This document shows, one piece after another, positions 1-7,750 of a stretch of 64,000 nucleotides of DNA (positions within the stretch are counted from its first letter, which is position 1; the number at the start of each line of letters is the position of its first letter). This stretch comes from SZUA-318 sp964412015. Lineage in GTDB: Bacteria; Gemmatimonadota; Gemmatimonadetes; Longimicrobiales; Gaopeijiaceae. The DNA is taken from the NCBI GenBank assembly GCA_964412015.1, contig CAYPMO010000002.1:124001-188000 (forward strand), given 5' to 3'. Both the position numbers and the translations under genes were made by a program. The notes beneath the pieces are model-generated. The model saw only the letters and a program-made list of their open reading frames with translations. It had not been told where the DNA came from and did no database searches.

Positions 1-1
1 C

Positions 2-880
2 CGGGAGGGCGCGGCCAGCCAGCCGGGCGACCCGGCCGCGGGCGAGAACCCCGCGTACGGTGCGTCGCTTGCCTTCTGGCTGCGCGAGGCTCCGAGCGAC
101 CCCGTGACGGTCACGATCGAGGACGACGACGGGGGCATCGTGCGGACGCTCCCCGTCCGGGGCGCGAAGGCGGGTCTCAACCGGCTCGTGTGGGACCTCA
201 CGCACACGCCCTCGAACCGTCCGCGCCTCCGCACGCCCGCGCTCGAGCACAGTCACGTGGGCTTGGGTGACGCGGAATCACGGGAGCCGGTGGACGGAGG
301 GGTCGTCCGTCCGAAGGCCGTGCCGGGGCGCTACCGGGTCCGCCTGTCCGCGGGCGGGGAGGAGCGCACCGCCTGGCTCACCGTCCTCAAGGATCCGGCC
401 TCTCCCGCCACGGCCGAGAACATGGCGGAGCAGCTCGCGATGCAACTCGAGCTCCGGGAGATGACGGACTCGGTCACGGCGCTGATCGACCGCCTGGAGT
501 GGTCGAGCAAAGGGCTGCAGGACCTCTCCGTGCGGCTCCGCGGCGACGCGGTCCACGCGGACGTGGTCGAGGCGGGCGAGGCCCTGAACGAGCTGCTCAT
601 CGAGCTGGAGATGCGCCTCTTCGACCTCCGGCTCTCGGGCGGGCTGGCGAGGCAGGATACGATCCGCTGGCCGAGGCGACTCTATGCCAAGCTCACGAGT
701 CTCGCCGGCTACATCTCGGGAGACGACCACCCGCCGACCGATCAGGCCTCCGAGGTGCGCGATCTCTACCGCGACCAGCTGAGGGAAGCGCTCGAGCGCT
801 GGAACGAGCTCGCCCAGGGGGATCTGGCGCGCTTCAACCGTCTGCTCCACGAGCGGGGGCTGCCCCCCGTGATCTCGTAG
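2..880 (+). CDS. VPS10/BNR-repeat (sortilin-like) exported protein, C-terminal part
   Basis: This is the 3' end of a gene that begins before the window; the frame is open from base 2 to the stop at 880. Visible motifs typical of the C-terminus of VPS10/BNR-propeller proteins are GENPAYGASLAFWL, the Ig-like strand GLNRLVWDLTHTP, and PGRYRVRLSAGG, followed by a helical tail rich in Glu/Leu/Arg. The propeller repeats themselves would lie upstream. The family is large and secreted in Gemmatimonadota, Acidobacteria and Bacteroidota and is often annotated as sialidase-like, but no catalytic residue is visible here and substrate is unknown. A 5' fragment of a related gene lies at 51531-51832 on the other strand. 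Confidence 0.7.
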   Translation, partial: REGAASQPGDPAAGENPAYGASLAFWLREAPSDPVTVTIEDDDGGIVRTLPVRGAKAGLNRLVWDLTHTPSNRPRLRTPALEHSHVGLGDAESREPVDGGVVRPKAVPGRYRVRLSAGGEERTAWLTVLKDPASPATAENMAEQLAMQLELREMTDSVTALIDRLEWSSKGLQDLSVRLRGDAVHADVVEAGEALNELLIELEMRLFDLRLSGGLARQDTIRWPRRLYAKLTSLAGYISGDDHPPTDQASEVRDLYRDQLREALERWNELAQGDLARFNRLLHERGLPPVIS

Positions 881-925
881 TCGCCCGCGGGGAGCGTGCT
901 CCCCGAGGTCGGGGGCGCCGGGAAT

Positions 926-2202
926 TCAGGCCGGCAGTCCGTTGCGTACGACCTGCGTCATCGCGCCGACGAACCGGTCGAGCTCCTCGAGTTGTGTGTA
1001 GACGCTCGGTGACACGCGGATTCCCTCGAACTCGGGGTGCTTGATCGCCACGGTGATGATCCGGTGCCGGTCCCAGAGGTGCGTGGTGAGCGCCTCGGAG
1101 TCCACGCGCTCGATCTGCACGTTCGCGATACCGCACGCGAAGCCCGGCTTCAGGCTCGTGTGCAGGCGGACGCCGTCGAGCTCGAGGAGGGGCCTCGCCC
1201 AGTAGTCGCGCAGGTACGCCAGGCGCGCGGCCTTGCGCGCGGCGCCGATGCCCTGGTGGAACGTGAGCGCCTCTCCGACGGCCAGGTAGTTGGCCGCGGG
1301 GTGCGTGCCGATCTCCTCGAACTTCCGGATGTTGTCGTCCATGCCCTCCGGGGCGGCCATGAGCGGCCAGATCTCGCGGATCTTCTCCCTGCGTACGTAG
1401 AGCAGACCGGTCCCGTGCGGCGCGAAGAGCCATTTGTGGAGGCTCGAGCTGTAGTTGTCCACGTCGAGGTCGGAGAGCTTGAAGTCGAGGTGCGCCAGCG
1501 CGTGGGCGCCGTCCACGATGAGGGGAACGCCGTGGCGGCGGGCCATGGCGCTCAACTCCCGGGTCGGGAGGACCTGGCCCGTCAGATTGATCATGTGGCA
1601 CGCGAGAATCGCCCGGGTCCTCGGCGTGATCGCCTCCTCGAAGAGCCGCACCACGTCGGTGGGATCCTCGGCTGGCACCGGGAGGCGGATCTGGCGGAGC
1701 ACGATCCCGTCCCGCCTCTCCCGCTGCTTGAAGGTCGTGATCATGCGGGGGTAGTCCTGCGTGGTGGTCAGGACCTCGTCGCCGCGCCCGAAGTCCATCC
1801 CGAGCTGCAGGGTCTGGAGGCCCTCGGGAGGCATTGCGGACGAGCGCGATCTCCTCCTTGTCCACGTCCCACTCCCCGGCCATGCGGGCGCGCACACCTT
1901 CGCGCTGGGGCTCCAGTACCCTCCACATGGTGTGGGTCGGCGCCAGGTTCGAGTAATCCAGGTGCCGCTTCATCGCCTCCTGGACCCAGGCCGGAGAGGG
2001 GCTCACACCGCCGTTGTTCAGGTTGACGAGCGTGCGGTCCACGGTGAACGCCCGACCCACCTCGAACCAGAAGTCCTCGTCGGCGGCGACTTCGGTCGGC
2101 GTGCCCGGGTGTCCACGGAGCCATGCGGCGATGTCCAGGGCGGAAGCCCGGAGCAGTGCGGGACGCAGGGAGAGCCCCCCGACGGCGGCGGCGGCTCGGC
2201 AT
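926..2202 (-). pseudogene. Class V aminotransferase (isopenicillin-N epimerase-like), frameshifted
   Basis: PLP-dependent fold-type I enzyme of the class V / isopenicillin-N-epimerase group. The N-terminal part (LVNLNNGGVSPSP, EEIALVRNAS) and the C-terminal part (EGLQTLQLGMDFG, HMINLTGQVLP, VDGAHALAHL, and SSSLHKWLFAPHGTG with the PLP lysine in SLHKW) are in different frames. Removing one G from GGG at 1826-1828 restores the family motif RNASEGLQT. A second shift probably lies in the C6 run at 2175-2180: the ATG at 2202 opens an Arg-rich twin-arginine-like start in one frame, while the hydrophobic segment AAAAVGGLSL and the mature start ADEDFWFEV are in another. The protein is probably exported by Tat. 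It could be a real pseudogene or two sequencing errors. It converges with the upstream gene and is divergent from rnz. Confidence 0.75.
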
Positions 2203-2269
2203 GGGGCCTCCAGGCGAGGGGTGGGCCGACACCATACGCGTCGGGCCGGGCCGTGTCCACGGGCGTGCT

Positions 2270-2298
2270 TTGAAGCACGCAGCCCGCGTCGCTACCTT
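2270..2298 (+). promoter_or_regulatory. Putative sigma-70 promoter for the rnz operon
   Basis: TTGAAG at 2270-2275 is followed after 17 bases by TACCTT at 2293-2298, only 9 bases before the ATG at 2308. Transcripts would have almost no leader. A similar TACCTT -10 box precedes the gene at 38981. Inferred from sequence only. Confidence 0.45.
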
Positions 2299-2307
2299 CA
2301 CGCCAGC

Positions 2308-3276
2308 ATGATCCGTCTCACGTTCCTCGGCACCGCTGCTTCCCGGCCCACCGTGGGGCGCAACGTCAGCGGCCTCGCCGTCCAGAAGGGCGGGGATTTG
2401 ATGCTGTTCGACTGCGGCGAAGGGACGCAGCGCCAAATGATGCGCTTCGCCACGGGGTTCGGCGTGCGCGCGGTCTTCGTCACGCACCTGCACGCGGATC
2501 ACTTCCTGGGCCTGACCGGCCTCCTGCGCACGATGGCGCTGCAGAACCGGGAGGAGCCTCTGCCGATCTACGGGCCGCGCGGCTCGGGCCGGGTGCTCGA
2601 GACCGCGGTGCAGCTCGGCGTGGACCGCGTTCCGTTCGCGGTCCCGATCCAGGAGCTGGACCCGGGCGACTCGGTCGCGGGCGACGGATACGCCGTCCAG
2701 GCGTTCACGGTGGCACACGTGAAGCCCTCGGTGGGGTGGGCGCTCGTGGAGGGCGATCGGCTGGGCCGCTTCGACGTCGAGCGCGCACGCTCGCTCGGCA
2801 TTCCGGAGGGCCCGCTGTTCGGGCGCCTCCATCGAGGGGAGCCGATCGAGGTCGAGGGTCGCACGGTGCTGCCCGAGGAGGTCGTAGGCCCGACCCGGCC
2901 CGGGCGCCTCGTCGTCTACACGGGGGACACGCGGCCGTGCGCGGCGGTCGTGGAACAGGCGCGCGGGGCAGACGTGCTCATCCACGAGGCCACGTTCGGC
3001 GCGGACGAGACGGACCGCGCGCGCGAGACCGCGCACAGCACCTCCGTGGAGGCGGCCGAGGTCGCACGGGAGGCCGGGGTCATGCGGCTGTATCTGACGC
3101 ACCTCTCGGCCCGTTACTCAGACCAGCCGAGCCCACTCGAGGAGGAAGCCCGCCGGGTCTTCCCCCGGACGCGTGTGGCCTACGACGGCCTGGTGGTGGA
3201 GGTTCCGTACCCCGACGAAGAAGGGGGGAGCTCCGCCGGGGCCGCCGCCGAGGCTGGGGCGGTCAGCTCCGAGTGA
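2308..3276 (+). CDS. rnz: Ribonuclease Z (tRNA 3' endonuclease)
   Basis: Metallo-beta-lactamase-fold nuclease that cleaves the 3' trailer from tRNA precursors in the cytoplasm. The 322-residue protein has the typical start MIRLTFLGTAASRPT, the zinc-binding HLHADH motif at residues 60-65, DCGEGTQRQM just before it, the histidine of AHVKPSVGW, YTGDTRP and the C-terminal LTHLSARY. Length matches bacterial RNase Z. The ATG at 2308 gives the canonical N-terminus. The stop overlaps the GTG of the next gene (GTGA at 3273-3276), so the two are translationally coupled. Confidence 0.93.
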   Translation: MIRLTFLGTAASRPTVGRNVSGLAVQKGGDLMLFDCGEGTQRQMMRFATGFGVRAVFVTHLHADHFLGLTGLLRTMALQNREEPLPIYGPRGSGRVLETAVQLGVDRVPFAVPIQELDPGDSVAGDGYAVQAFTVAHVKPSVGWALVEGDRLGRFDVERARSLGIPEGPLFGRLHRGEPIEVEGRTVLPEEVVGPTRPGRLVVYTGDTRPCAAVVEQARGADVLIHEATFGADETDRARETAHSTSVEAAEVAREAGVMRLYLTHLSARYSDQPSPLEEEARRVFPRTRVAYDGLVVEVPYPDEEGGSSAGAAAEAGAVSSE

Positions 3277-3626
3277 GCGCGCTGCTTCCGCTCCGTCCCG
3301 ACGGGCAGGGCCAGGATGGCGGTCGCCCGGACACGAGCCTGCTGGAGCGGCTCACCGAAGAGCGCCGCACGGGCCGCTGGGAAGTCCGGGCCGCCCAGTG
3401 GCGGGCCCTGGAGCTGGCCCGCGCCGCGTTCGGGCCCGGCGTCCGGGCTACGCTCCTGGGCATCCGCCACCGGGGCTCGCTCCGTGGCTTGCTGAAGCTC
3501 GACGTCCCCTTCACGGACCTGGACATCCATCGCGAGCGGGAGGCGGCCTTCCTCGGGATGGTCGGCGACGATCCCCTCATGACCCGCGTTCCACTCGTGT
3601 TCGTCGTCGGCCCGGATGGCGACTGA
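3273..3626 (+). CDS. Conserved hypothetical protein, 117 aa
   Basis: Not recognised. The start GTG overlaps the rnz stop and the gene ends 12 bases before aroA, which supports it being real and part of the operon. The protein is soluble, has no signal peptide or membrane segment, and contains LLERLTEERRTGRWEVRAAQW near the N-terminus and a C-terminal segment ending VPLVFVVGPDGD. Codon use is like its neighbours. No function is proposed. Confidence 0.6.
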   Translation: MSALLPLRPDGQGQDGGRPDTSLLERLTEERRTGRWEVRAAQWRALELARAAFGPGVRATLLGIRHRGSLRGLLKLDVPFTDLDIHREREAAFLGMVGDDPLMTRVPLVFVVGPDGD

Positions 3627-3638
3627 CGGGATGCCGCG

Positions 3639-4940
3639 GTGGGACGGATGAGGATCCGGGTTCCGGGCGACAAGTCGCTCACGCAGCGTGCGCTGATCCT
3701 GGCCAGTCTTGCCGAGGGGGAGAGCGTGCTCACCGGCCTGCTTCCGGGCGGGGACGCCGCTTCCACGGCCGCGGCGCTCCGGTGCCTCGGTGCGGGCCTC
3801 GGGCCGATCCCGGGGGACGGATCGGCCGTGCGCGTCAAGGGGGTCGGGCTGGACGGCCTGGCCAGTCCCGAGACCGCGCTCGACCTGGGGAACTCGGGCA
3901 CCGGCACCCGTCTCCTGGTGGGGGCGCTGGCGGGCAACCGTGTCACGGCGGTACTCACGGGAGACGCCTCGCTCGAGAGCCGCCCCATGGGGCGGATCAC
4001 CGAGCCTCTCGCGCTCATGGGTGCATCGTTCCGCCACCTGCGCGAGCCCGGGCGGCTTCCCCTGGAGGTCCGCGGCGCGAGGCCGCTCACTCCCCTCGAG
4101 TGGACCTCCTCCGTGGCCAGCGCACAAGTCAAGAGCGCCCTGCTGCTCGCCGGCCTCACCGGAAGCGCGTCCGTGTCGGTCACGGAGCCCGCCCGATCCA
4201 GGGACCACACGGAGCGGCTCCTCGCCCTGATGGGCGTCGCGCTCTCGGAGGGTCCCGCCCCGTCCGGCTGGACGGTCGAGCTCCGCGACCCTCCGGCCGC
4301 GCTCGAACCCCTGGAGTTCCGGGTCCCCGGAGACCCCTCGTCCGCGTCGTTCTTCGTTGCCCTGGCCGCGCTCGGCGGCGCGGGCAGCGCCCTGGAGATC
4401 GAGGGGGTGGGCCTCAACCCGACCCGCACCGCGTTCCTCGATCTCCTGAGGCGGATGGGGGCGAGGGTGACGGTGGAGCCCGAAGGAGGACCTGGCCGCG
4501 GCGAGCCCTTCGGGACCCTCGTGGTGCGTCCGGGTGAGGTTGTCGGCGTCTCGATCGGGCCGGACGAGGTCCCGGGTCTGATCGACGAGTTGCCGCTGCT
4601 CGCGGCCATGGGCGCGCGCGCCCGCGGCGAGACGCGGTTCACGGGAGCGGACGAGCTCCGACACAAGGAGTCGGATCGCATCAGCGTGATGGTGGAGAAC
4701 CTCCGTGCCGTCGGGGCTTCGGCGGAACAGCTCCCGGACGGGCTGGTGGTCGTCGGCTCGGAGCACCCGCTTCAGGGAAAAGTCCGAACCTATGGGGACC
4801 ACCGGATCGCCATGGCCTTCGGCGTGCTCGGAGCCCTCCCCGGCAACCGCCTCGCGGTGGACGACCCGGGTGCCGCGAACGTCAGCTTCCCCGGCTTCTG
4901 GGAGATCCTGCGCCGGGTAGCGAGGGAAGAGGCTCGATGA
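3639..4940 (+). CDS. aroA: 3-phosphoshikimate 1-carboxyvinyltransferase (EPSP synthase)
   Basis: Sixth step of the shikimate pathway: transfers enolpyruvyl from PEP to shikimate-3-phosphate. Seen: the substrate-binding start PGDKSLTQRALILASL, LGNSGTGTRLLVGAL, DASLESRPMGRI, the GDPSSASFF segment, and the C-terminal HKESDRISVM and YGDHRIAMAFGVLG. About 430 residues, the usual size. GTG at 3639 is taken as the start; ATG at 3648 is an equally plausible alternative giving MRIRVPGDKS. The stop overlaps cmk by four bases (ATGA). Confidence 0.95.
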   Translation: MGRMRIRVPGDKSLTQRALILASLAEGESVLTGLLPGGDAASTAAALRCLGAGLGPIPGDGSAVRVKGVGLDGLASPETALDLGNSGTGTRLLVGALAGNRVTAVLTGDASLESRPMGRITEPLALMGASFRHLREPGRLPLEVRGARPLTPLEWTSSVASAQVKSALLLAGLTGSASVSVTEPARSRDHTERLLALMGVALSEGPAPSGWTVELRDPPAALEPLEFRVPGDPSSASFFVALAALGGAGSALEIEGVGLNPTRTAFLDLLRRMGARVTVEPEGGPGRGEPFGTLVVRPGEVVGVSIGPDEVPGLIDELPLLAAMGARARGETRFTGADELRHKESDRISVMVENLRAVGASAEQLPDGLVVVGSEHPLQGKVRTYGDHRIAMAFGVLGALPGNRLAVDDPGAANVSFPGFWEILRRVAREEAR

Positions 4941-5650
4941 GCTCCGCCCGCGAAGGTCCCGTCGTGACGCTGGACGGTCCCGCCGGGTCCGGCAAATCCA
5001 CGACCGCCCGCGAGGTAGCGAGACGCCTCGACTTCCGGCACCTGGACTCGGGTGCGCTCTACCGGGCGCTCACCGTCGGACTCCTCGAGGCGGGCGTGCC
5101 TGAGGAGTCGTGGCCGGACCTCTCCATGGGGGAGCTGGCGGCGCTCGACGTGCGCGTCGTCCCGCGCGGCCCGGAGCTGGAGGTCTTCCTGAACGATCGG
5201 CGGCTCGACGCCGAGCTACGCACACCGAGGGTCACTTCCCTGGTCTCCCCGCTCGCCCGCATCCCCGCGGTGCGGACGAGACTGCTCGGTCTCCAGCGCC
5301 AGGCCGGAGAGCGCGGACGTCTCGTCGCGGACGGACGGGACATGGGCACGGTGGTGTTCCCGGATGCCGAGGTGAAGGTGTTTCTGGTGGCCGACGTGCG
5401 GGAGCGTGCTCGTCGGCGCCTGCTGGAACAGTCCGGGAAGGAGCCGTCCTCCCAGGATCTCGAGCGCGAGATCGTCAGGATCACCGAGCGTGACGAACGC
5501 GATGCGGGCCGGGCGCTCGCGCCGCTGCGACGCCCCGCGGACGCGGTGGACCTCGACACTACCGATCTGACGTTCGAGGCTCAGGTGGGCGCCGTCGTGG
5601 CCCTGGTCAGGGCCCTGGAGGGTCCCGCCGGAGGCGCTCGAAGCCGTTGA
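4937..5650 (+). CDS. cmk: Cytidylate kinase
   Basis: Phosphorylates CMP and dCMP using ATP. The 237-residue protein has the P-loop GPAGSGKST at residues 14-22, then FRHLDSGALYRALT, the NMP-binding RLVADGRDMGTVVFPDA and the RERARRR lid region. Start ATG lies in the four-base overlap with aroA. The order aroA-cmk-rpsA is widespread in bacteria, which supports all three calls. Confidence 0.95.
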   Translation: MSSAREGPVVTLDGPAGSGKSTTAREVARRLDFRHLDSGALYRALTVGLLEAGVPEESWPDLSMGELAALDVRVVPRGPELEVFLNDRRLDAELRTPRVTSLVSPLARIPAVRTRLLGLQRQAGERGRLVADGRDMGTVVFPDAEVKVFLVADVRERARRRLLEQSGKEPSSQDLEREIVRITERDERDAGRALAPLRRPADAVDLDTTDLTFEAQVGAVVALVRALEGPAGGARSR

Positions 5651-5675
5651 CGCTCCGGACAGTGCGGTCTAGCTT
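5647..5675 (+). promoter_or_regulatory. Putative sigma-70 promoter for rpsA
   Basis: TTGACG at 5647-5652 and TAGCTT at 5670-5675 are separated by 17 bases. The -35 box overlaps the last codons of cmk. It would give a leader of about 160 bases before the rpsA ATG at 5843. Confidence 0.5.
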
Positions 5676-5720
5676 AAAACGCTCGGCCCCGGACGTTGCC
5701 GGCGCCGACCGGTGTTCGCC

Positions 5721-5763
5721 GAAAGGCCCGCGACGGCGCGCCCGAATGCGCCTGCGGCCTTTC
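5721..5763 (+). promoter_or_regulatory. Hairpin in the rpsA leader (attenuator or terminator-like)
   Basis: GAAAGGCC at 5721-5728 pairs perfectly with GGCCTTTC at 5756-5763, with further G/C-rich pairing inside. It is followed by TTCGTTTTCC, a weak T tract. It sits between the promoter and the gene, so it may control rpsA expression. S1 is autoregulated in other bacteria, but this structure is only a candidate. Confidence 0.4.
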
Positions 5764-5842
5764 TTCGTTTTCCCACAGCCCGGACGCTCCATCCTCGGAC
5801 CTCCGGCAAGCACCTGCGGTTCCCCGCAGGGCACCCGAGATC

Positions 5843-7738
5843 ATGACGCCCAACCAAGACCCGATCGAATCCGACCAGCCCACCGCCGAGGAGCTCGCTG
5901 AAGAAGATGCCATCGTGGTGGATGCCCTCACGGGAGAGGTGAGCGCGGCCGAGGCGCCCGAGGGAATCTCCCCCGAGCTCCTCCACGACCCCTACGGAGA
6001 GGAGACGCTTTCCACCTCGCGGGCCGAATTCGAGGCCATGTTGGCCGAGTTCGACAAGGACTTCCAGGACATCAGGGAAGGCGAGATCGTGCAGGCGAAG
6101 GTCCTGCGCGTCACCGACTCGTCCGTGATCCTCGAGTTCGGCTTCAAGAGCGAGGGCTCGGTGGCCCTCGAGGAGTTCAAGGACCCGCCCGGGCCCGGCC
6201 AGGAGGTGGAGGTGCTCCTGGAGAGCCTCGAGGACGACGACGGCGTCGTGGTCCTGTCGAAGAAGAAGGCGGATTTCCTGCGTGTCTGGGAAAAGATTCG
6301 GGAAGCCCACGAGGCCGACCGCCCGGTCAAGGGCATGCTGGTTCGCAAGATCAAGGGCGGCGTCACGGTGGATCTCATGGGTGTGGACGCCTTCCTCCCC
6401 GGGTCGCAGATCGCGCTCCGCCGGGTACCCAACATCGAGGATCTGATCGGCGAGACGTACAAGTTCAAGATCATCAAGCTCAACAAGCGGCGTCGCAACA
6501 TCGTCGTGTCGCGCCGGGTGATCCTCGAGGCCGAGCGCGAGAAGAAGCGCGAGACGCTGGTCAAAGAGCTGCTGGTCGGTCAGGTGCGGGAGGGCGTAGT
6601 GAAGAACATCACCGACTTCGGCGCCTTCATCGACCTGGGCGGCCTCGATGGCCTGCTCCACATCACCGACATGTCGTGGGGCCGCGTCGGCCATCCCTCC
6701 GAGGTGGTGGAGATCGGCAAGGCGCTGGACGTGAAGGTCCTGGACATCGACTGGAACCGGGAACGCATCTCTCTCGGGATGAAGCAGCTTCTACCGTATC
6801 CGTGGACGGACATCGACAAGAAGTACCCCGTGGGATCGCGCGTGCGCGGCAAGGTGGTCTCGATCACCAACTACGGCGCCTTCGTGGAGCTGGAGAAGGG
6901 GGTCGAGGGTCTCGTGCACATCTCCGAGATGAGCTGGACGCGCAACGTGAGACATCCTTCGAAGGTGGTATCCATCGGCGAGGAGATCGAGGCCGTGGTC
7001 CTGAAGGTGGATCCGGACGACGAGAAGATCTCGCTGGGCATGAAGCAGATCGAGGAGGATCCGTGGCTCGCCCTGCCGATGAAGTATCCCACGAGTACGC
7101 GGCTCAACGGGATCGTCCGGAACCTCACGTCGTTCGGGGCGTTCGTGGAGATCGAGCCGGGAATCGACGGGCTGGTCCACGTCTCCGACATGAGTTGGAC
7201 CAAGCGGGTCGAGCATCCGTCGGAGATCGTGCAGAAGGGGCAGGAGGTGAGCGTGATGGTCCTGGACGTGGACGCCGAGAACAAGCGGATCAGCCTCGGC
7301 ATCAAGCAGCTCCAGGACGATCCGTGGCCGATGATCTCCGAGCGCTTCGCACCGGGCGTGGAGGCCGACGGAACGGTCGCCAGGGTCCAGGACAAGGGCG
7401 TGGTGATGGACCTCGGGGACGACATCGAGGGCTTCGTGCCGGCCTCGCACTCCGGCATCGAGGACGCCAATCGGCTCGAGGAGTACTACGCTGAAGGTGA
7501 CCCGGTGAGCCTCCGCGTCATGGAGTCGGACGCGACCAACCGGCGCATCGTGCTGGAGGTCACCGAGACGCCCCCGCGCAAGCCCCAAGAGGTCATCGAG
7601 GCGGCACGCGCAGCCCGCGAAGCGGCCAAGGCCAAGGCCGCGAGCGCCGACGCCGACGATATGGACCTCCCGGCGCCGACGACTCGGCCCTCCGCCATGG
7701 ACACCGAGCCAGCAGAGGAGGGCGAGGCCGAGGCGTAG
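5843..7738 (+). CDS. rpsA: 30S ribosomal protein S1
   Basis: mRNA-binding ribosomal protein of 631 residues with six S1/OB repeats, starting roughly at residues 80, 165, 250, 335, 420 and 510. Repeats 3-5 carry the clear signatures ITDFGAFIDLGGLDGLLHI, ITNYGAFVELEKGVEGLVHI and LTSFGAFVEIEPGIDGLVHV. Repeats 1, 2 and 6 are more diverged, as in other S1 proteins. The N-terminus is acidic and the C-terminal tail Ala/Lys-rich. The frame is open from 5696, but ATG 5843 gives the acidic S1 start MTPNQDPIES and leaves room for the promoter and hairpin. Confidence 0.93.
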   Translation: MTPNQDPIESDQPTAEELAEEDAIVVDALTGEVSAAEAPEGISPELLHDPYGEETLSTSRAEFEAMLAEFDKDFQDIREGEIVQAKVLRVTDSSVILEFGFKSEGSVALEEFKDPPGPGQEVEVLLESLEDDDGVVVLSKKKADFLRVWEKIREAHEADRPVKGMLVRKIKGGVTVDLMGVDAFLPGSQIALRRVPNIEDLIGETYKFKIIKLNKRRRNIVVSRRVILEAEREKKRETLVKELLVGQVREGVVKNITDFGAFIDLGGLDGLLHITDMSWGRVGHPSEVVEIGKALDVKVLDIDWNRERISLGMKQLLPYPWTDIDKKYPVGSRVRGKVVSITNYGAFVELEKGVEGLVHISEMSWTRNVRHPSKVVSIGEEIEAVVLKVDPDDEKISLGMKQIEEDPWLALPMKYPTSTRLNGIVRNLTSFGAFVEIEPGIDGLVHVSDMSWTKRVEHPSEIVQKGQEVSVMVLDVDAENKRISLGIKQLQDDPWPMISERFAPGVEADGTVARVQDKGVVMDLGDDIEGFVPASHSGIEDANRLEEYYAEGDPVSLRVMESDATNRRIVLEVTETPPRKPQEVIEAARAAREAAKAKAASADADDMDLPAPTTRPSAMDTEPAEEGEAEA

Positions 7739-7750
7739 CGTCTCGACGCC

